Shown here in pieces: positions 50,021 to 60,800 of a stretch of DNA of 64,000 nucleotides; the first letter of the stretch is position 1, and every line of letters starts with the position of its first letter. The notes beneath the pieces are model-generated. The model did no database searches. It saw only the letters and a program-made list of their open reading frames with translations, and was not told where the DNA came from. The translations under genes and the position numbers were made by a program. The stretch comes from Labilithrix luteola (GTDB lineage: Bacteria > Myxococcota_A > Polyangia > Polyangiales > Polyangiaceae). Where the stretch lies: NCBI RefSeq assembly GCF_001263205.1, contig NZ_CP012333.1, positions 6,872,501 to 6,936,500 on the forward strand. Reading direction: 5' to 3'.

Positions 50021-52527
50021 TGCGTCAGCCAGTCGTGGAAGTCGACGAAGTCTCCAGGCCCTTCGTTGACGAGCTCGATTCGCATGGAGGGTTTCACTTG
50101 CTCGGCGGGCAGGGCGAAGACCGATTCGACCCATCCCCCCGTTCGCACCAGATCGATGACCCCCACGTCGACACCCGAGATCCTCACACGCACGCGCGTT
50201 GCCTTCTCCGGTGCCGTTCGCACGACGAGATGTGCAGGCTGGCCGGCCGTGAGGCCGTTGCCGATGAAGCTCTCGCTCTTGCCCACGGCGATGCGGCGGC
50301 CGGCGTCGAACATGTCGCGCGCCGCGTTGGCGGGATCGGGAAGGATGCGCATGTCCACCCATCCGTTCGACGGCTTGTCGAAGACGTACCCGTTCGCCTT
50401 CTCGCTCACGAGGTCGGCCACGTCGATCTCCGCTTTGATGGCCGTGTCTCCGGCGGGCATGGTGCGCAGTCGATCGCCCGTGCCGAGCAGGTGCCAGTCA
50501 GCTTTGTAGGCGATGTGCTCGTAGCCACCGCAGATCACGTTGCCTTCGACGGGGAACCGACGCAGCTCTTCACCTCCGAACCAGGTCGGAAGCACGCCCC
50601 ACCAGGTCGGGAAGATGGCGAGGATCTCGGGACGATCCGCGGGAGCGATGCGCTCGATGAGCTCGAGGGTTGCCGGAAGGCCGTGAACACCGGCGCGCGC
50701 GAAGGGAAGGCCGCGGTAACCGCCGAGGCCGATGATGTCGAGGCCGGGGCGATTCGACTCGTAGAGAATCGCGCCCGCGTCACCGACGAGCACGCGATTC
50801 GGCTTCAACTCGGCGAGGTACTTGCCGAGCGTGATGTGCTGATCGCGGATGTTGCGTGACGCGCGGCCGAAGAACCACTTCTGGTCGCGCATCTTCGGGA
50901 TCTGGTGGTCGTACGCGAAGAGCACCGCCAGCACGACGATGGGCATACGCACCGCCCAGTAGCGGAGAGCCAGCGCGAAAATCGCGCCGCCGCCGAGCGC
51001 CAAGAGCCAAGGGAGTCTGAACTCCGGAGGAGAGCCGGCCGGACGCGTCAGCACGCCGATGGTCTGCACGACGAGCGCTCCGAGCACGACGAGCGTGGCG
51101 AACGACGGCCTCGCGAGCGCGCCACGCCCGAGCGGCTGGGAGCGTGTTCGCAGTGCGACGGAGACACCGAGTGCGACGAGCACGAGGAGCCAGCCGACGG
51201 CGGGCATCACGTAGCGTTCGTTCTGCCAGCGCACCTGGCCGTTGAAGGCGACGACGACGACCCACGCGACGAGCTGCAACCAGACGATGACCGCGATGCG
51301 CCTCGTTCGCGCGAAGGCGAGGGGCAACATGCCGAGCGCCAGCGGAATCACGCCGGCCCACCAGGCTTGGCGCGCGACGATGTTCCAAGCCGCACCGAGG
51401 AACGGCGGGTTGAACTCGCCCATGTGTTCGCCCTCGATGTGGGCGAAGTGGTAGTCGAGGTTGCGCAGCGCCGCGTACTTCACGTTGAACACGTAGTCGG
51501 CCAGCTTGTCGTCCGGCGTCATGTACGGGTTGTTCAACGCGAGCTTCACGACGGCGCCGTTGGCGCTCCACTCGCCCGTGAATGCCTTGTTCGCGAACGA
51601 CTGCAGAGCGAGCGCGATCGCGGCGGGAACGCCGGCGCGCACCAGGATGCCGAGCGCGTGAAGGTTGCCCGAGCGGCGATGCGAGAGCGCAGCCGCGGCT
51701 CCGAAGATGGCGATGGTGAAGGCAGCTTCGGGGCGCGTCGTGACGAGAAGTGCGCCTGCAAGTCCGAGCCACCACGCGTGCGTGCCACTCGTCTTCCGAG
51801 CGTCCGGCAAGAGCGCGTCGCGTTCGAGCCTCGACCACGCCACGAGGGTGATCGCCCACGTGGCCATGAAGACGGCGACCTCCATCCCGCTCCACAGCGA
51901 CCAGACGTGGGCTCCGACTCCGAGGAAGACGGGCGGGAGGAGATACGAAGAGATGCGGCCCCAGTCGTCGCGTTCACTCTCGATGAACAAGCGACGCGTC
52001 GCGAGGAGGAAGCCGAACACGCAGACGGCGGCCACGATCGCGGCCCACACCATCAGCTCACGGCCCTTGAAGCCGGCGAGCCATCCCGCCGCGAGGACGA
52101 ACGGGTACGTGAGGCTCGTATTGCCCGACGAATAACCGTTGCCGACGGTCCACTCGAAGGGATGCCCGAGCGCCGTGGCGCGCGCGTAGTCGAAGTGGAT
52201 GAAGACGTCGTCGAGCGGCGCACTCCACTCGCCGCCCGTCTGCTTCAGCATGTAGCCGTAGAACGACCGCGCCGATGCGAGAGTTTGGAAACCTGCCCAT
52301 AGCGTGTACGCCGCGGGGTCGGCACGTCGAAGGAGCGGAGCGATGTTGCGAAACACGGCGGGCAGGGGAAGAGCGAGAGCAGGTACGGGGCGGGTTCGTG
52401 GAGCGAATTCGGGGACTGTGCGGACTGCGAGACGCTGCGTGGCGGGGCGGTGACTCGGCGTCAAGCGGTGTGAGCGGGGACGGGCGGCGCTTTGCGTGTT
52501 CGCCCGGTCACGCGAGGAATCCGCCAA
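50017..52527 (-). CDS. Polytopic membrane protein, GT-C glycosyltransferase-like with C-terminal beta domain
   Basis: 836 residues if the TTG at 52527 is the start; the first about 65 residues look disordered, so the true start may be downstream. About 10-12 hydrophobic helices (about 65-525), first loop PLDDVFIHFDYARA with acidic residues as in GT-C enzymes. The soluble C-terminal half (about 540-836) has a SAM-independent alpha/beta part (LVGDAGAILYESNRPGLDIIG) and a jelly-roll-like end. Similar plan to mannosyltransferase-like proteins of myxobacteria. Coupled to the next gene by GTGA. Confidence 0.65.
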   Translation of the reverse strand: MADSSRDRANTQSAARPRSHRLTPSHRPATQRLAVRTVPEFAPRTRPVPALALPLPAVFRNIAPLLRRADPAAYTLWAGFQTLASARSFYGYMLKQTGGEWSAPLDDVFIHFDYARATALGHPFEWTVGNGYSSGNTSLTYPFVLAAGWLAGFKGRELMVWAAIVAAVCVFGFLLATRRLFIESERDDWGRISSYLLPPVFLGVGAHVWSLWSGMEVAVFMATWAITLVAWSRLERDALLPDARKTSGTHAWWLGLAGALLVTTRPEAAFTIAIFGAAAALSHRRSGNLHALGILVRAGVPAAIALALQSFANKAFTGEWSANGAVVKLALNNPYMTPDDKLADYVFNVKYAALRNLDYHFAHIEGEHMGEFNPPFLGAAWNIVARQAWWAGVIPLALGMLPLAFARTRRIAVIVWLQLVAWVVVVAFNGQVRWQNERYVMPAVGWLLVLVALGVSVALRTRSQPLGRGALARPSFATLVVLGALVVQTIGVLTRPAGSPPEFRLPWLLALGGGAIFALALRYWAVRMPIVVLAVLFAYDHQIPKMRDQKWFFGRASRNIRDQHITLGKYLAELKPNRVLVGDAGAILYESNRPGLDIIGLGGYRGLPFARAGVHGLPATLELIERIAPADRPEILAIFPTWWGVLPTWFGGEELRRFPVEGNVICGGYEHIAYKADWHLLGTGDRLRTMPAGDTAIKAEIDVADLVSEKANGYVFDKPSNGWVDMRILPDPANAARDMFDAGRRIAVGKSESFIGNGLTAGQPAHLVVRTAPEKATRVRVRISGVDVGVIDLVRTGGWVESVFALPAEQVKPSMRIELVNEGPGDFVDFHDWLTQ

Positions 52528-52602
52528 TTTGTCGGGCCAAGCGGCGACTTTCTACCACGTCGTTCTCATCGCGAGTGTGTTAGCGTGGCCGCGCTCATCG
52601 AC

Positions 52603-53430
52603 ATGGGACCCGTACTCGGTTTGGAGGAGCGCGAAGCCCGGCGGGCCGCTGGCGACCAGGCGGATGCGCCGGGTTGCGTCGGACGTCGCGTTTGGCTTGG
52701 AGCGTTGGCGGCGTGTGCGCGCGCATCGCGGCTCGTGTCCGTGGCATCGGCTGCGTCCGTTGCGTTCGTGACCGCGAGCGTCGTTTTTTCCGGCAATGCG
52801 TATGCGCAGCCGTCCGGAAACGTGACGACCGAGCCGAAGGACGAGGCTCCGCCGCCCCCGCCTGCCGCGCCGGTCGTCACCCCGCCTTCGCTCGTGAAGG
52901 ACGAAGGCGCCGCTTACCCCGAGCAAGCGGTCAAAGACAAAGTCCGCGAGAACGTCACGGTCGTGCTCGTGCTCGAGCTCGATGCGAGCGGAGCCGTGAA
53001 GAACGCGACCGTGGAGAGTCCCGCGGGGCACGGGTTCGACGAGGCGGCCCTCGAAGCCGCGAAGAAGCTCCAGTTCGAGCCGGCCAAGAAGAACGGCCAG
53101 CCCATCGCCGTCAAGATTCGGCACAAGTACGAGTTCGCCCCTCCGGTGTCGCGGCTCGTCGGTCGCGTGACCACGCAGCTGCGCGACGCGGCCCTCGGCG
53201 GCGCCACGGTCACGGTCGCTCCCGCGAACGGTGGCGAGGGCCAGACTTACAAGACCACAGCCACGCTCGAGGGCTTCTGGCGCATCGAGGGTGTCCCCGC
53301 CGGTACCTACAAAGTCACGGTCGAAGCACCGGGCTACGGCGCGCAGGTCTACGAGCAACCGCTCGATCCTGGTGAGGAGGCCACGATCGACGTGCGCCTC
53401 TCGCGTGAAGCGCCGCCTCCGCCGCCCCGG
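52603..53430 (+). CDS. N-terminal part of a TonB-dependent receptor (TonB-C-like and carboxypeptidase-regulatory domains), frame lost at about 53429
   Basis: From ATG 52603 (GTG 52585 possible). A signal peptide ends at NAYAQPS (about residue 68). Residues about 95-185 form a TonB C-terminal-like domain (YPEQAVKDKVRENVTVVLVL, KKLQFEPAKKNGQPI), then a CarboxypepD_reg-like beta domain (GRVTTQLRDAALGGATVTVA, VPAGTYKVTVEAPGY). At REAPPPPP the reading frame ends usefully: the same frame runs on to 53814 with nonsense, while the receptor continues in the next frame from 53430. The full-length protein is a TonB/CarboxypepD/plug/barrel receptor of the myxobacterial type. One base appears to be missing in the CCGCCGCCCC run. 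Confidence 0.75.
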
Positions 53431-55358
53431 TGGAGGGAGAAGAGATCGAAGAAGTCGAAGTGCGTGGCGTGCGTCCTCCGCGTGAGGTCACCAAGCGCAC
53501 GCTCGAACAACGCGAGCTCGCGCGCATCCCCGGTACGAACGGCGACGCGCTGCGCGGCATCCAGAACCTTCCTGGCGTCGCACGTCCTCCCGGCCTGGCG
53601 GGCTTGCTCATCGTTCGCGGTGCTTCGCCGAACGAAACGAACATCTACGTCGACGGCACGCTCGTGCCGATCGTCTACCACTTCGGTGGTCTCTCGAGCG
53701 TCATCCCCACGGAGATGCTCGACAAGATCGACTTCTACCCCGGCAACTTCAGCACCCAGTACGGTCGCGTCACGGGCGCCATCGTCGATGTCGGCGTGCA
53801 CGATCCGGTGGTGAAGAAGGACAAGAAGATCCACGGCCTCGCGCAGGCGGATCTCATCGACGCGCGCGTTCTCGCGCAGGGACCGATCGGCAACACCGGC
53901 TGGAACTTCGCCGTCGCCGGCCGCCGCTCCTATGTCGACGTCTGGCTGAAGCCGGCGCTCGAGGCCGGCGGTGCGGGCGTGTCGACCGCGCCCGTCTATT
54001 ACGACTACCAAGCCATGCTCCAGCGCGAATGGGGCAACGGCAAACACAACGTCCGCTTCTTCTTCTTCGGGTCCGACGACCGCCTCTCGGTCCTCGTGAA
54101 GAGCGTGAATGGCTCGAACCCGGGTGTCGGCGGCAACGTCACGCTCGGCACGGCGTTCTACCGATTCCAGGCTCGCTACGTCGGCAAGCTCTCGCCGGAC
54201 ACCGAGCTCCGCGTCACCGCAGCGGTCGGCAAAGACGCGCTCGACTTCTCGCTCGGCGACAACTTCTTCGTCCTGACGTCGTATCCGATCAACCCGCGTG
54301 CCGAGCTCACGCAGAAGATCACGCAGGGCGTCCGGAACAACTTCGGTCTCGACATGCTCTACACGCCGTACTCGGTGGACGTGCGCTTGCCGCCTCCGCC
54401 GCGTCCGGGTGAGCCGCCTGCTGGTCCGTTCGGTGCGCGCCCGCCGCTCCAAGAGCAAAGCACCGACACCATCTACCGTCCCGGGATCTACGATGAGCTC
54501 GAGCTCACGCCGTTCAAGGGAACGCGCATCATTCCTGGCGTCCGCCTCGACTACACGAAGGACACCAAGAGCTGGGACGTCCAGCCCCGCGTGACCGCGC
54601 GCCAGGAGCTCCACAGCGAGTTCCCCAAGACGACGCTCAAGGGAGGCATCGGCCGCTTCGCGCAGCCGCCGCAGCCGCAGGAGACGAACCGCGTCTTCGG
54701 CATTCCCGGCCTGACCTCGAACATCGCGAACCACTACGGTCTCGGCATCGAGCAAGAGATCACGCGGCAGATCGAGTTCTCGACCGAAGGCTACTATCGC
54801 CAGTACGACCAGCTCGTCGTTCCGCGCGTCGGCAACGTCGGCGAAGGTCACGCGATGGGCCTCGAGACGCTCCTTCGCTACAAGCCCGACGCGCGCTTCT
54901 TCGGCTTCATCGCCTACACGCTCTCGCGCAGCGTGCGTCGCGACGGGCCCGACCAGCCGGAGCGACTCTTCGCCTTCGACCAGACGCACATCCTCACGGC
55001 CGTCGGTAGCTACCGGCTCGGTAACGGCTGGGAGATCGGCGGCCGCTACCGCGTCGTATCGGGCAGCATGGTCACGCCGCAGGCGTACGGCTTCTACGAC
55101 GCCACATCGGGCGCCTACGTCCCGCTTACGTCGTTCCCTCCGAACAGCGAGCGCAACCCGGTATTTCACCAGCTCGACGTGCGCATCGACAAGGCGTGGG
55201 TCTACAGCTGGGGCCGCCTCAGCATGTACCTCGACATCTACAACGTCTACAACGCGGGCAACGTCGAGGGCGTGAGCTACAACTACAACTCGACGCTCCG
55301 GACGAACGCGACCGGCCTTCCGATCCTGCCGAGCTTCGGTATGCGGGTGGATCTCTAG
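53430..55358 (+). CDS. TonB-dependent receptor, plug and beta-barrel part
   Basis: About 640 residues from GTG 53430, which is only an apparent start produced by the frameshift. Plug domain: GTNGDALRGIQNLPGVARPP, GLLIVRGASPNETNIYVDG, IPTEMLDKIDFYPGNFSTQY. Barrel: alternating aromatic/charged strands to the end (VEGVSYNYNST ... FGMRVDL), ending with a polar-hydrophobic last strand rather than a terminal Phe. Outer-membrane active transporter, substrate unknown. Two lipoprotein genes follow, the first 2 bases after the stop. Confidence 0.85.
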   Translation: MEGEEIEEVEVRGVRPPREVTKRTLEQRELARIPGTNGDALRGIQNLPGVARPPGLAGLLIVRGASPNETNIYVDGTLVPIVYHFGGLSSVIPTEMLDKIDFYPGNFSTQYGRVTGAIVDVGVHDPVVKKDKKIHGLAQADLIDARVLAQGPIGNTGWNFAVAGRRSYVDVWLKPALEAGGAGVSTAPVYYDYQAMLQREWGNGKHNVRFFFFGSDDRLSVLVKSVNGSNPGVGGNVTLGTAFYRFQARYVGKLSPDTELRVTAAVGKDALDFSLGDNFFVLTSYPINPRAELTQKITQGVRNNFGLDMLYTPYSVDVRLPPPPRPGEPPAGPFGARPPLQEQSTDTIYRPGIYDELELTPFKGTRIIPGVRLDYTKDTKSWDVQPRVTARQELHSEFPKTTLKGGIGRFAQPPQPQETNRVFGIPGLTSNIANHYGLGIEQEITRQIEFSTEGYYRQYDQLVVPRVGNVGEGHAMGLETLLRYKPDARFFGFIAYTLSRSVRRDGPDQPERLFAFDQTHILTAVGSYRLGNGWEIGGRYRVVSGSMVTPQAYGFYDATSGAYVPLTSFPPNSERNPVFHQLDVRIDKAWVYSWGRLSMYLDIYNVYNAGNVEGVSYNYNSTLRTNATGLPILPSFGMRVDL

Positions 55359-55360
55359 CC

Positions 55361-56449
55361 ATGAAGCGCTCGCATCTTCACTTCCTCGCTGGAACGCTCG
55401 CGGCAGGCGTCGCGGGCATCACGGGACTGCTCGCGTGCGGCGGTCAGGGCTTCGATCCGCAGAGCAAGGTCGACAGCGTTCGTCTCCTCGCGGTCAAGGC
55501 AGACAAGCCGTACGTCACGCCGGGCGACACCGTCACGCTCGAGGCGCTCTACACCGATCAACGGCAGACGAAGCCGCGTCCGCTCCAGAATTACTGGATC
55601 CCGCTCATCTGTCTGAACCCTCGCGACGACCTCTACTATCTCTGCTTCCTCCCGAGCGGCGACGGCGGGCCGGGAAGCGGTCAGCTCATTCCGGTTGGGC
55701 CGCTCGCCGGCACGGCCGATGGCGGTGGAGCTCCTCAAACGCCGCTCGATGCGGGCACCAATCCCTTCTCGCAGCTCCCGGCCGGCGTCGACATCACGCC
55801 GTTTCTGCAGACCGGCCCGACGTTCTCGTTCCAGATGCCGGCGGACGCGATTCAGCCGCGCGAAGGTGATCAGATCTACGGGCTCGCGATCATCTTCAAC
55901 GTGACGTGCGCAGGGCACGTCGAGATCGCGGGGCTCGATCCGAACGGGGGCCCGCAGCAGGTGCCCGTCATCTGCGCGGACGAGAACGGCAACAAGCTTC
56001 CCCCGAGCGACTACGTGATCGGGATCTCGCGCGTCTATTCGTATCCGAACCAGACGAATGCGAATCCGATCATCGACAAGGTCACGCTCGATGGCGTCGA
56101 CGTCGACCCGGTTGCAGGCATCACGGTCGATCGCTGCCCGCCAGACAAGAAGAGCGAGGACTGCCCGTCGGTCGACATCAACGTCGTCGTTCCCGAGTCG
56201 AGCTGGGAGCTGAACCCGAGCAGCGGTAGCGAGAATCTGCACGAGCAGATCTGGGTCGACTACTACTCGAACCGCGGCGACCTCGCCAACGACGCGAGGC
56301 TGCTCTTCGATACCCGACAGGGCCGCGTGGACGACAGCGCCGTCAAGTTCCGAGCCTCCAAGGACCCTGGGGACGGCTTGCTGTGGATGGTCGTCCACGA
56401 CAATCGGGCGGGCGCCGCTTGGATTGTCGTTCCCGTGCACGTGAAGTGA
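55361..56449 (+). CDS. Lipoprotein of the TonB-receptor cluster
   Basis: 362 residues. SPII signal with lipobox TGLLACGG (Cys about 26). Ig/FN3-like beta protein: VDSVRLLAVKADKPYVTPGDTVTLEA resembles the Ig-like metal-binding start of many myxobacterial lipoproteins, and a Cys pair lies in the middle. No enzymatic motif. Two bases separate it from the receptor gene, so it is very likely a surface partner of that receptor. Confidence 0.7.
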   Translation: MKRSHLHFLAGTLAAGVAGITGLLACGGQGFDPQSKVDSVRLLAVKADKPYVTPGDTVTLEALYTDQRQTKPRPLQNYWIPLICLNPRDDLYYLCFLPSGDGGPGSGQLIPVGPLAGTADGGGAPQTPLDAGTNPFSQLPAGVDITPFLQTGPTFSFQMPADAIQPREGDQIYGLAIIFNVTCAGHVEIAGLDPNGGPQQVPVICADENGNKLPPSDYVIGISRVYSYPNQTNANPIIDKVTLDGVDVDPVAGITVDRCPPDKKSEDCPSVDINVVVPESSWELNPSSGSENLHEQIWVDYYSNRGDLANDARLLFDTRQGRVDDSAVKFRASKDPGDGLLWMVVHDNRAGAAWIVVPVHVK

Positions 56450-56522
56450 GGGAAGGAACCCGTTTCGGGGGCCGATCACTGGCGGCCAGCCCTCCTTCGC
56501 GGCATCATTCGTAGAGCTTCCG

Positions 56523-57593
56523 ATGCTTCGCTTGCGTGCTGCACGCGCCGTGACCCGTACCGTGACCCGTACCGTGGTCTGCGCCGTGACGATCGCTGCT
56601 TCGTGCGCGCTGATCGCCGCGTGCGGTGACGACCCGGCGCCGACCGTCCTACAAGGGCTCGATACCCAGGAAGTCCAGGACGCGCCTGCGCCGTTCGATC
56701 GGAACAACGTCATCGACCTCGCGTCGTTCACCGACATCGACGGCGTCGACATCACGCTCATCCAGCAGTTTCTCCATCGCACGCCGTATCAGCGTCCGAG
56801 CTTTCTCGAGACCTACCAGTCGAACGGCGTGCGCGCTGTTGAGGCGATCGCGCGAGCCGCGCGTACGTACCGTATCAACCCGCTCGTGTTCCTCATGTAC
56901 TCGCAGGCCGCGCAAGGCCTGATCGGCGCGCAGACGTATCCGTTTCCGCCGGAGCGCGTCGAATACGTCTTCGGGTGCGGTTGCTTGGAGGCCAGCAACT
57001 GTCTGCCCGCGCTCGCGGGCTATGATCGCCAGGTCGATTGTCTCGGTCGCGCCATCCGGGTTGCGCTCGATCAGGTCGCGGCGAATGGGGAGACCACGTC
57101 GGGTTGGGGCACCGACCAGACGAGCCTCACCCTCGATGGTCTCAAGGTAACGCCCGCGAATGCCTCGACCGCGGCCCTGTACGATCGCACGCCCGTCGTC
57201 GCGCCCGGCAAGGAGGGCGGAACGTGGCTGCTCTGGAATCTCTGGAATCTCTACGCGTCGACGATGTCGTACTCCGGCCCGATCGGTGGTGCCTCCGGAG
57301 GTGGCATCGGCGATGCGTGCGTGTCCGACGGTTCCTGCGGCTTCGAGGGCGCGACCTGCGCGAAGAACTATCCAGGCGGTCTGTGCACGGTCGACTGCAC
57401 CGGTGACTGCCCCTCCGATCCGAGTCGGACGCAGGCCTACTGCGTCGCGTTCGACGACGGCGGATTCTGCTTCCCGATCTGCAATCCGGGCGCGCCCGCC
57501 TGCCGTGAGGGCTACACGTGCCAGCGCCTCGCGCGTTACGGGAGCGACACGGAGTCCGAGTTCGTCTGCTTCCGTGATCCCACGTCGCCCTGA
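56523..57593 (+). CDS. Cys-rich lipoprotein with lysozyme-like central region
   Basis: 356 residues. Signal peptide carries a duplicated TRTV (12-base repeat at 56549-56572) and the lipobox LIAACGD (Cys about 34). Residues about 60-135 (LIQQFLHRTPYQRPSFLETY ... YRINPLVFLMYSQAAQGLIG) resemble the alpha-helical core of lysozyme/glucosaminidase-type domains, including a possible catalytic Glu. The last 80 residues hold ten or more Cys, similar to the tail of the 18076-19545 lipoprotein. Activity not established. Third gene of the receptor cluster. Confidence 0.6.
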   Translation: MLRLRAARAVTRTVTRTVVCAVTIAASCALIAACGDDPAPTVLQGLDTQEVQDAPAPFDRNNVIDLASFTDIDGVDITLIQQFLHRTPYQRPSFLETYQSNGVRAVEAIARAARTYRINPLVFLMYSQAAQGLIGAQTYPFPPERVEYVFGCGCLEASNCLPALAGYDRQVDCLGRAIRVALDQVAANGETTSGWGTDQTSLTLDGLKVTPANASTAALYDRTPVVAPGKEGGTWLLWNLWNLYASTMSYSGPIGGASGGGIGDACVSDGSCGFEGATCAKNYPGGLCTVDCTGDCPSDPSRTQAYCVAFDDGGFCFPICNPGAPACREGYTCQRLARYGSDTESEFVCFRDPTSP

Positions 57594-57672
57594 CGCTTCG
57601 ATTCGACGGCGCGGGCCTTAATTCTTCGCCGGCACGGCCGTAAGTCGCCTGCGATGAGGTGCGGCAACTCCA

Positions 57673-57743
57673 CGAAATCGTGTGGAGCGGACTCCTGCCC
57701 GTACACGCGGTCGATCACGAGTCGATTTCGCGATGACGAAATC
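57673..57743. promoter_or_regulatory. CGAAATC motif repeated with an inverted copy
   Basis: CGAAATC at 57673-57679 and 57737-57743, and its reverse complement GATTTCG at 57724-57730; the last two form a perfect 7-base inverted repeat with 6-base spacer. They lie in the 229-base gap before the NHL lipoprotein gene and may be regulator sites. No other gene is evident in the gap. Confidence 0.35.
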
Positions 57744-57822
57744 CCCGGCGGCTGGCCACGAACGATCGAGCGCAGTGATACCTTCGAGAACGCACGCAGC
57801 CTTGCAGCACGGGGAGAGACGG

Positions 57823-60800
57823 ATGCGTCACGCCACTAAGATCGGACTTTCGTGGTTGCTCGTAGCGGGGGCGTCTTGCGGAGGGCAGGCCGACGTCGGC
57901 GAGACGCCCGTGCAAGGTGCGCCGGCTACGTCCCTCGCCGTTTGTGACAACGACGCGTTGGGCAACGGCGGGTGCTACGCCGGAGCTTGCCGCCTCTATT
58001 CGTCGTCGCGCCCGCTCCCGCCCGGCTCCGTGGTCGGACTGACGGAGTCGCCGGTAACTGCGGAGCTCGCTCCGGACGCCGTCGGCAACACGCTCTGCAC
58101 CGTCCAGTGGCCGACCGCCGATCGCCCCAAAGATCTGAACCTCTCGATCAAACTGGCCGACGCGGGCCCCGATACGATGCTCTTCGAGCACCGAGCCACG
58201 GGCGACGACGCGCTGCTCGACGTCTCCGGCCCGGGAGACGGCGCGGTCGTCGGTCTCCTGCGCGGTTCGGGAACGTTCGGCATCGCGAAGAAGCCAGGCG
58301 CGTGGACCATCGAGCGCTCGGTGGGCATGGAGGCGCTTCTCTCCTCCGACGGTCCGTCGTGGTTGCGCAACGTTGCGCACGAGTGGACGTATGGCGCCTT
58401 CTTCGACGGCACGCATCTGTTCGTCGCCAACGGTGCGCGCATCTTCGTCTACTCCGGCATTCCGACGAACCCGCTCGCGAAACCTGATCTCGTACTCGGT
58501 CAGCCTGATCTCGATTCGCTCGTCGGGGTCACATCGGGCGCGCTCTTCGGATCGGCGGCGGTCATCTCGCTGTGGTCGGACGGAACGCGCCTCGTCGCCG
58601 CCACCGGGCACCGCGTGCTCGTCTGGCAGAAGCTGCCGACCCAGAGCATGACGCCGGCGGATCTCGTTCTCGGTCAGCCCGACCTCAGCTCGAATCGCGT
58701 CAATGCCGGCGGCGTTGCGGGGCCTGGGACGCTCGCGTCACCCGTCGCGGTCACGTCGGACGGTACCCGTCTCTATGTCGCCGACTCCCTGAATGATCGC
58801 GTGCTCGGCTGGAGCACGTTCCCGACGGCACCGTCGACACCCGCCGACATCGTTCTCGGTCAACCCGACTTCGTCTCCACTGCGGCGTTTTCCGGCAACC
58901 TGCCGATGTACATTCCCGAAGGCGTGTCGGCGACGCCGAACGGCGTCTACGTGAGCGGCATCGGCGGTCCCGGACTCTCCTTCGTGTCGAATCCGACCAT
59001 CAACGCGCCGGCCTCGTACGACGTCTACAAGTGGCAGTTCTCGCTGCACCCCGGCGGCGGCGTCGCTCGACCAGCCGGTATCGCGCATCTCGCTGGCGGC
59101 GGTATCGCCATTCGCGACTTCGGCCTTATGCGGATCGCGTGCACGCGCAATCCCACGACCGGCCCTTCGACCGCGGACTTCCTGCTCGGCCAGCCCGACA
59201 CAGAGCGTGTCGTCCCGATGCGTTTTGCCGACGGCGCGTACATCAATCCGGCACGCGTCGATGCGTCGAACATTTCGCTCAACATCGGTCTCGCGTCGAC
59301 CCCGAGCGGTTCGCTGCTCGTTCCCGATGCGCGGCGCCTGCTCGTCTTCGATTCACCGCCCAGCTACAACTACGAGCCCGCGAGCCGCGTCATCGGCCAA
59401 GCGGGCTTCACGGTCAACGAGCGCGCCGACTACCGCGCCGTGTCGGGGGCAACGCTCGCGGATCCCGCGGGAGTGAGCGTGAAAAACGGCATGGTGGCCG
59501 TCGCCGACAAGAGCAACAACCGCGTTCTGCTCTGGAAGGCGGCGGATCTCGGGTCGACCGTGCAGTCTGCATCCATCGTGGTCGGACAGCCCGATGCGAG
59601 CTCGTTCATCGCCAACGGCGACATCGTCTCGGCCTCCTCATCTACGCTCTCCGGGCCCGAGGGCGTGGTCCTCGACGGCACGCATCTCGTCGTCGCAGAC
59701 ACGCAGAATCATCGCGTGCTCGTCTGGAACGGCGTCCCCCAGGCCAGCGGTCGGCCCGCGGACGTCGTGCTCGGGCAAGCGGACTTCGGTGGACGACGAC
59801 CGAATCACGGGCGGCTCGACGTCTCTCCGGTCGACGGGTTCTCCGACGCCGCTGCGGACGGCTTTTTCTATCCGACCGACGTCGCGAGCGACGGCACGCA
59901 CCTCTTCGTCGCCGACCGTCTGAACCATCGCGTGCTCGTGTGGGATTCTTTCCCGACCAAGAACGGGCAGCCCGCCGATCGCGTGATCGGGCAGCCGAGC
60001 ATGTCGTCCGTCCGCGCGAACTACGGCGGCGGCGCATTCGCAGTGGACCCCGCTGGTCTCAATTTGCCGTCGGGTCTCTCGCTCGACGGCACCACCTTGT
60101 GGGTCGCGGACACGGAGAACAGCCGCGTGGTTCGCTGGGAGAACGCAACCAGCGCGGGCACTACCCCCACGGCTTGGATCGGTCAGCCCGACGGCTCGAC
60201 GATCTCGACGTCACCCTACGAGCGCGACGGTTACTGGGCAGGCTCCGATGTCCAGACGCCCGTTGCCACGACGGCGTCGACCGTTCTTCGTCCACGCAAG
60301 GTCGTCGCCGCGGGCGGAAAACTCTTCGTCTCCGAGCTCGACTCGAACCGCGTCCACATCTTCGATGGGGCGTCGCTTGCGTCGATCGGAGCTCTCGGTC
60401 AGCCGAATCTCACGTCAGCTAACCCGAACGCGACGGGCATCGGCGCATCGTCGCTTGCCGAGCCGATGGGCGTTGCGTCGGATGGCACCGACCTCTGGGT
60501 GGCCGACGCGCGCAATCATCGCGTCCTCGGGTATTCGCTGGCGACGGTTGCAACCGGCATTGCGGCCTCGAAGGTCCTCGGACAGGCGAACGTGCTCGGC
60601 GTCGGCTTCAACCGCTCGAGTGTCGCGGCCGCCGGTGCGACGTCCCAACCGCGCGCGATTGCCGTGTCGGGTGACCAGGCGTTCGTCGCCGACACTGGCA
60701 ACAGTCGCATTCTCCAACAGCGCATCGCGGGGGACACGTGGACGGTCGAGCGCGTCTTCGGTCAGCCGAACGACTCGCTCGCGTTGGCGAACGCGGGTGG

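Noticed and set aside
50021..50362. Upstream extension of the 47825-50020 frame
   Set aside because: It lies inside the coding sequence of the preceding gene; the GTG at 50020 overlapping its stop is the likely start.
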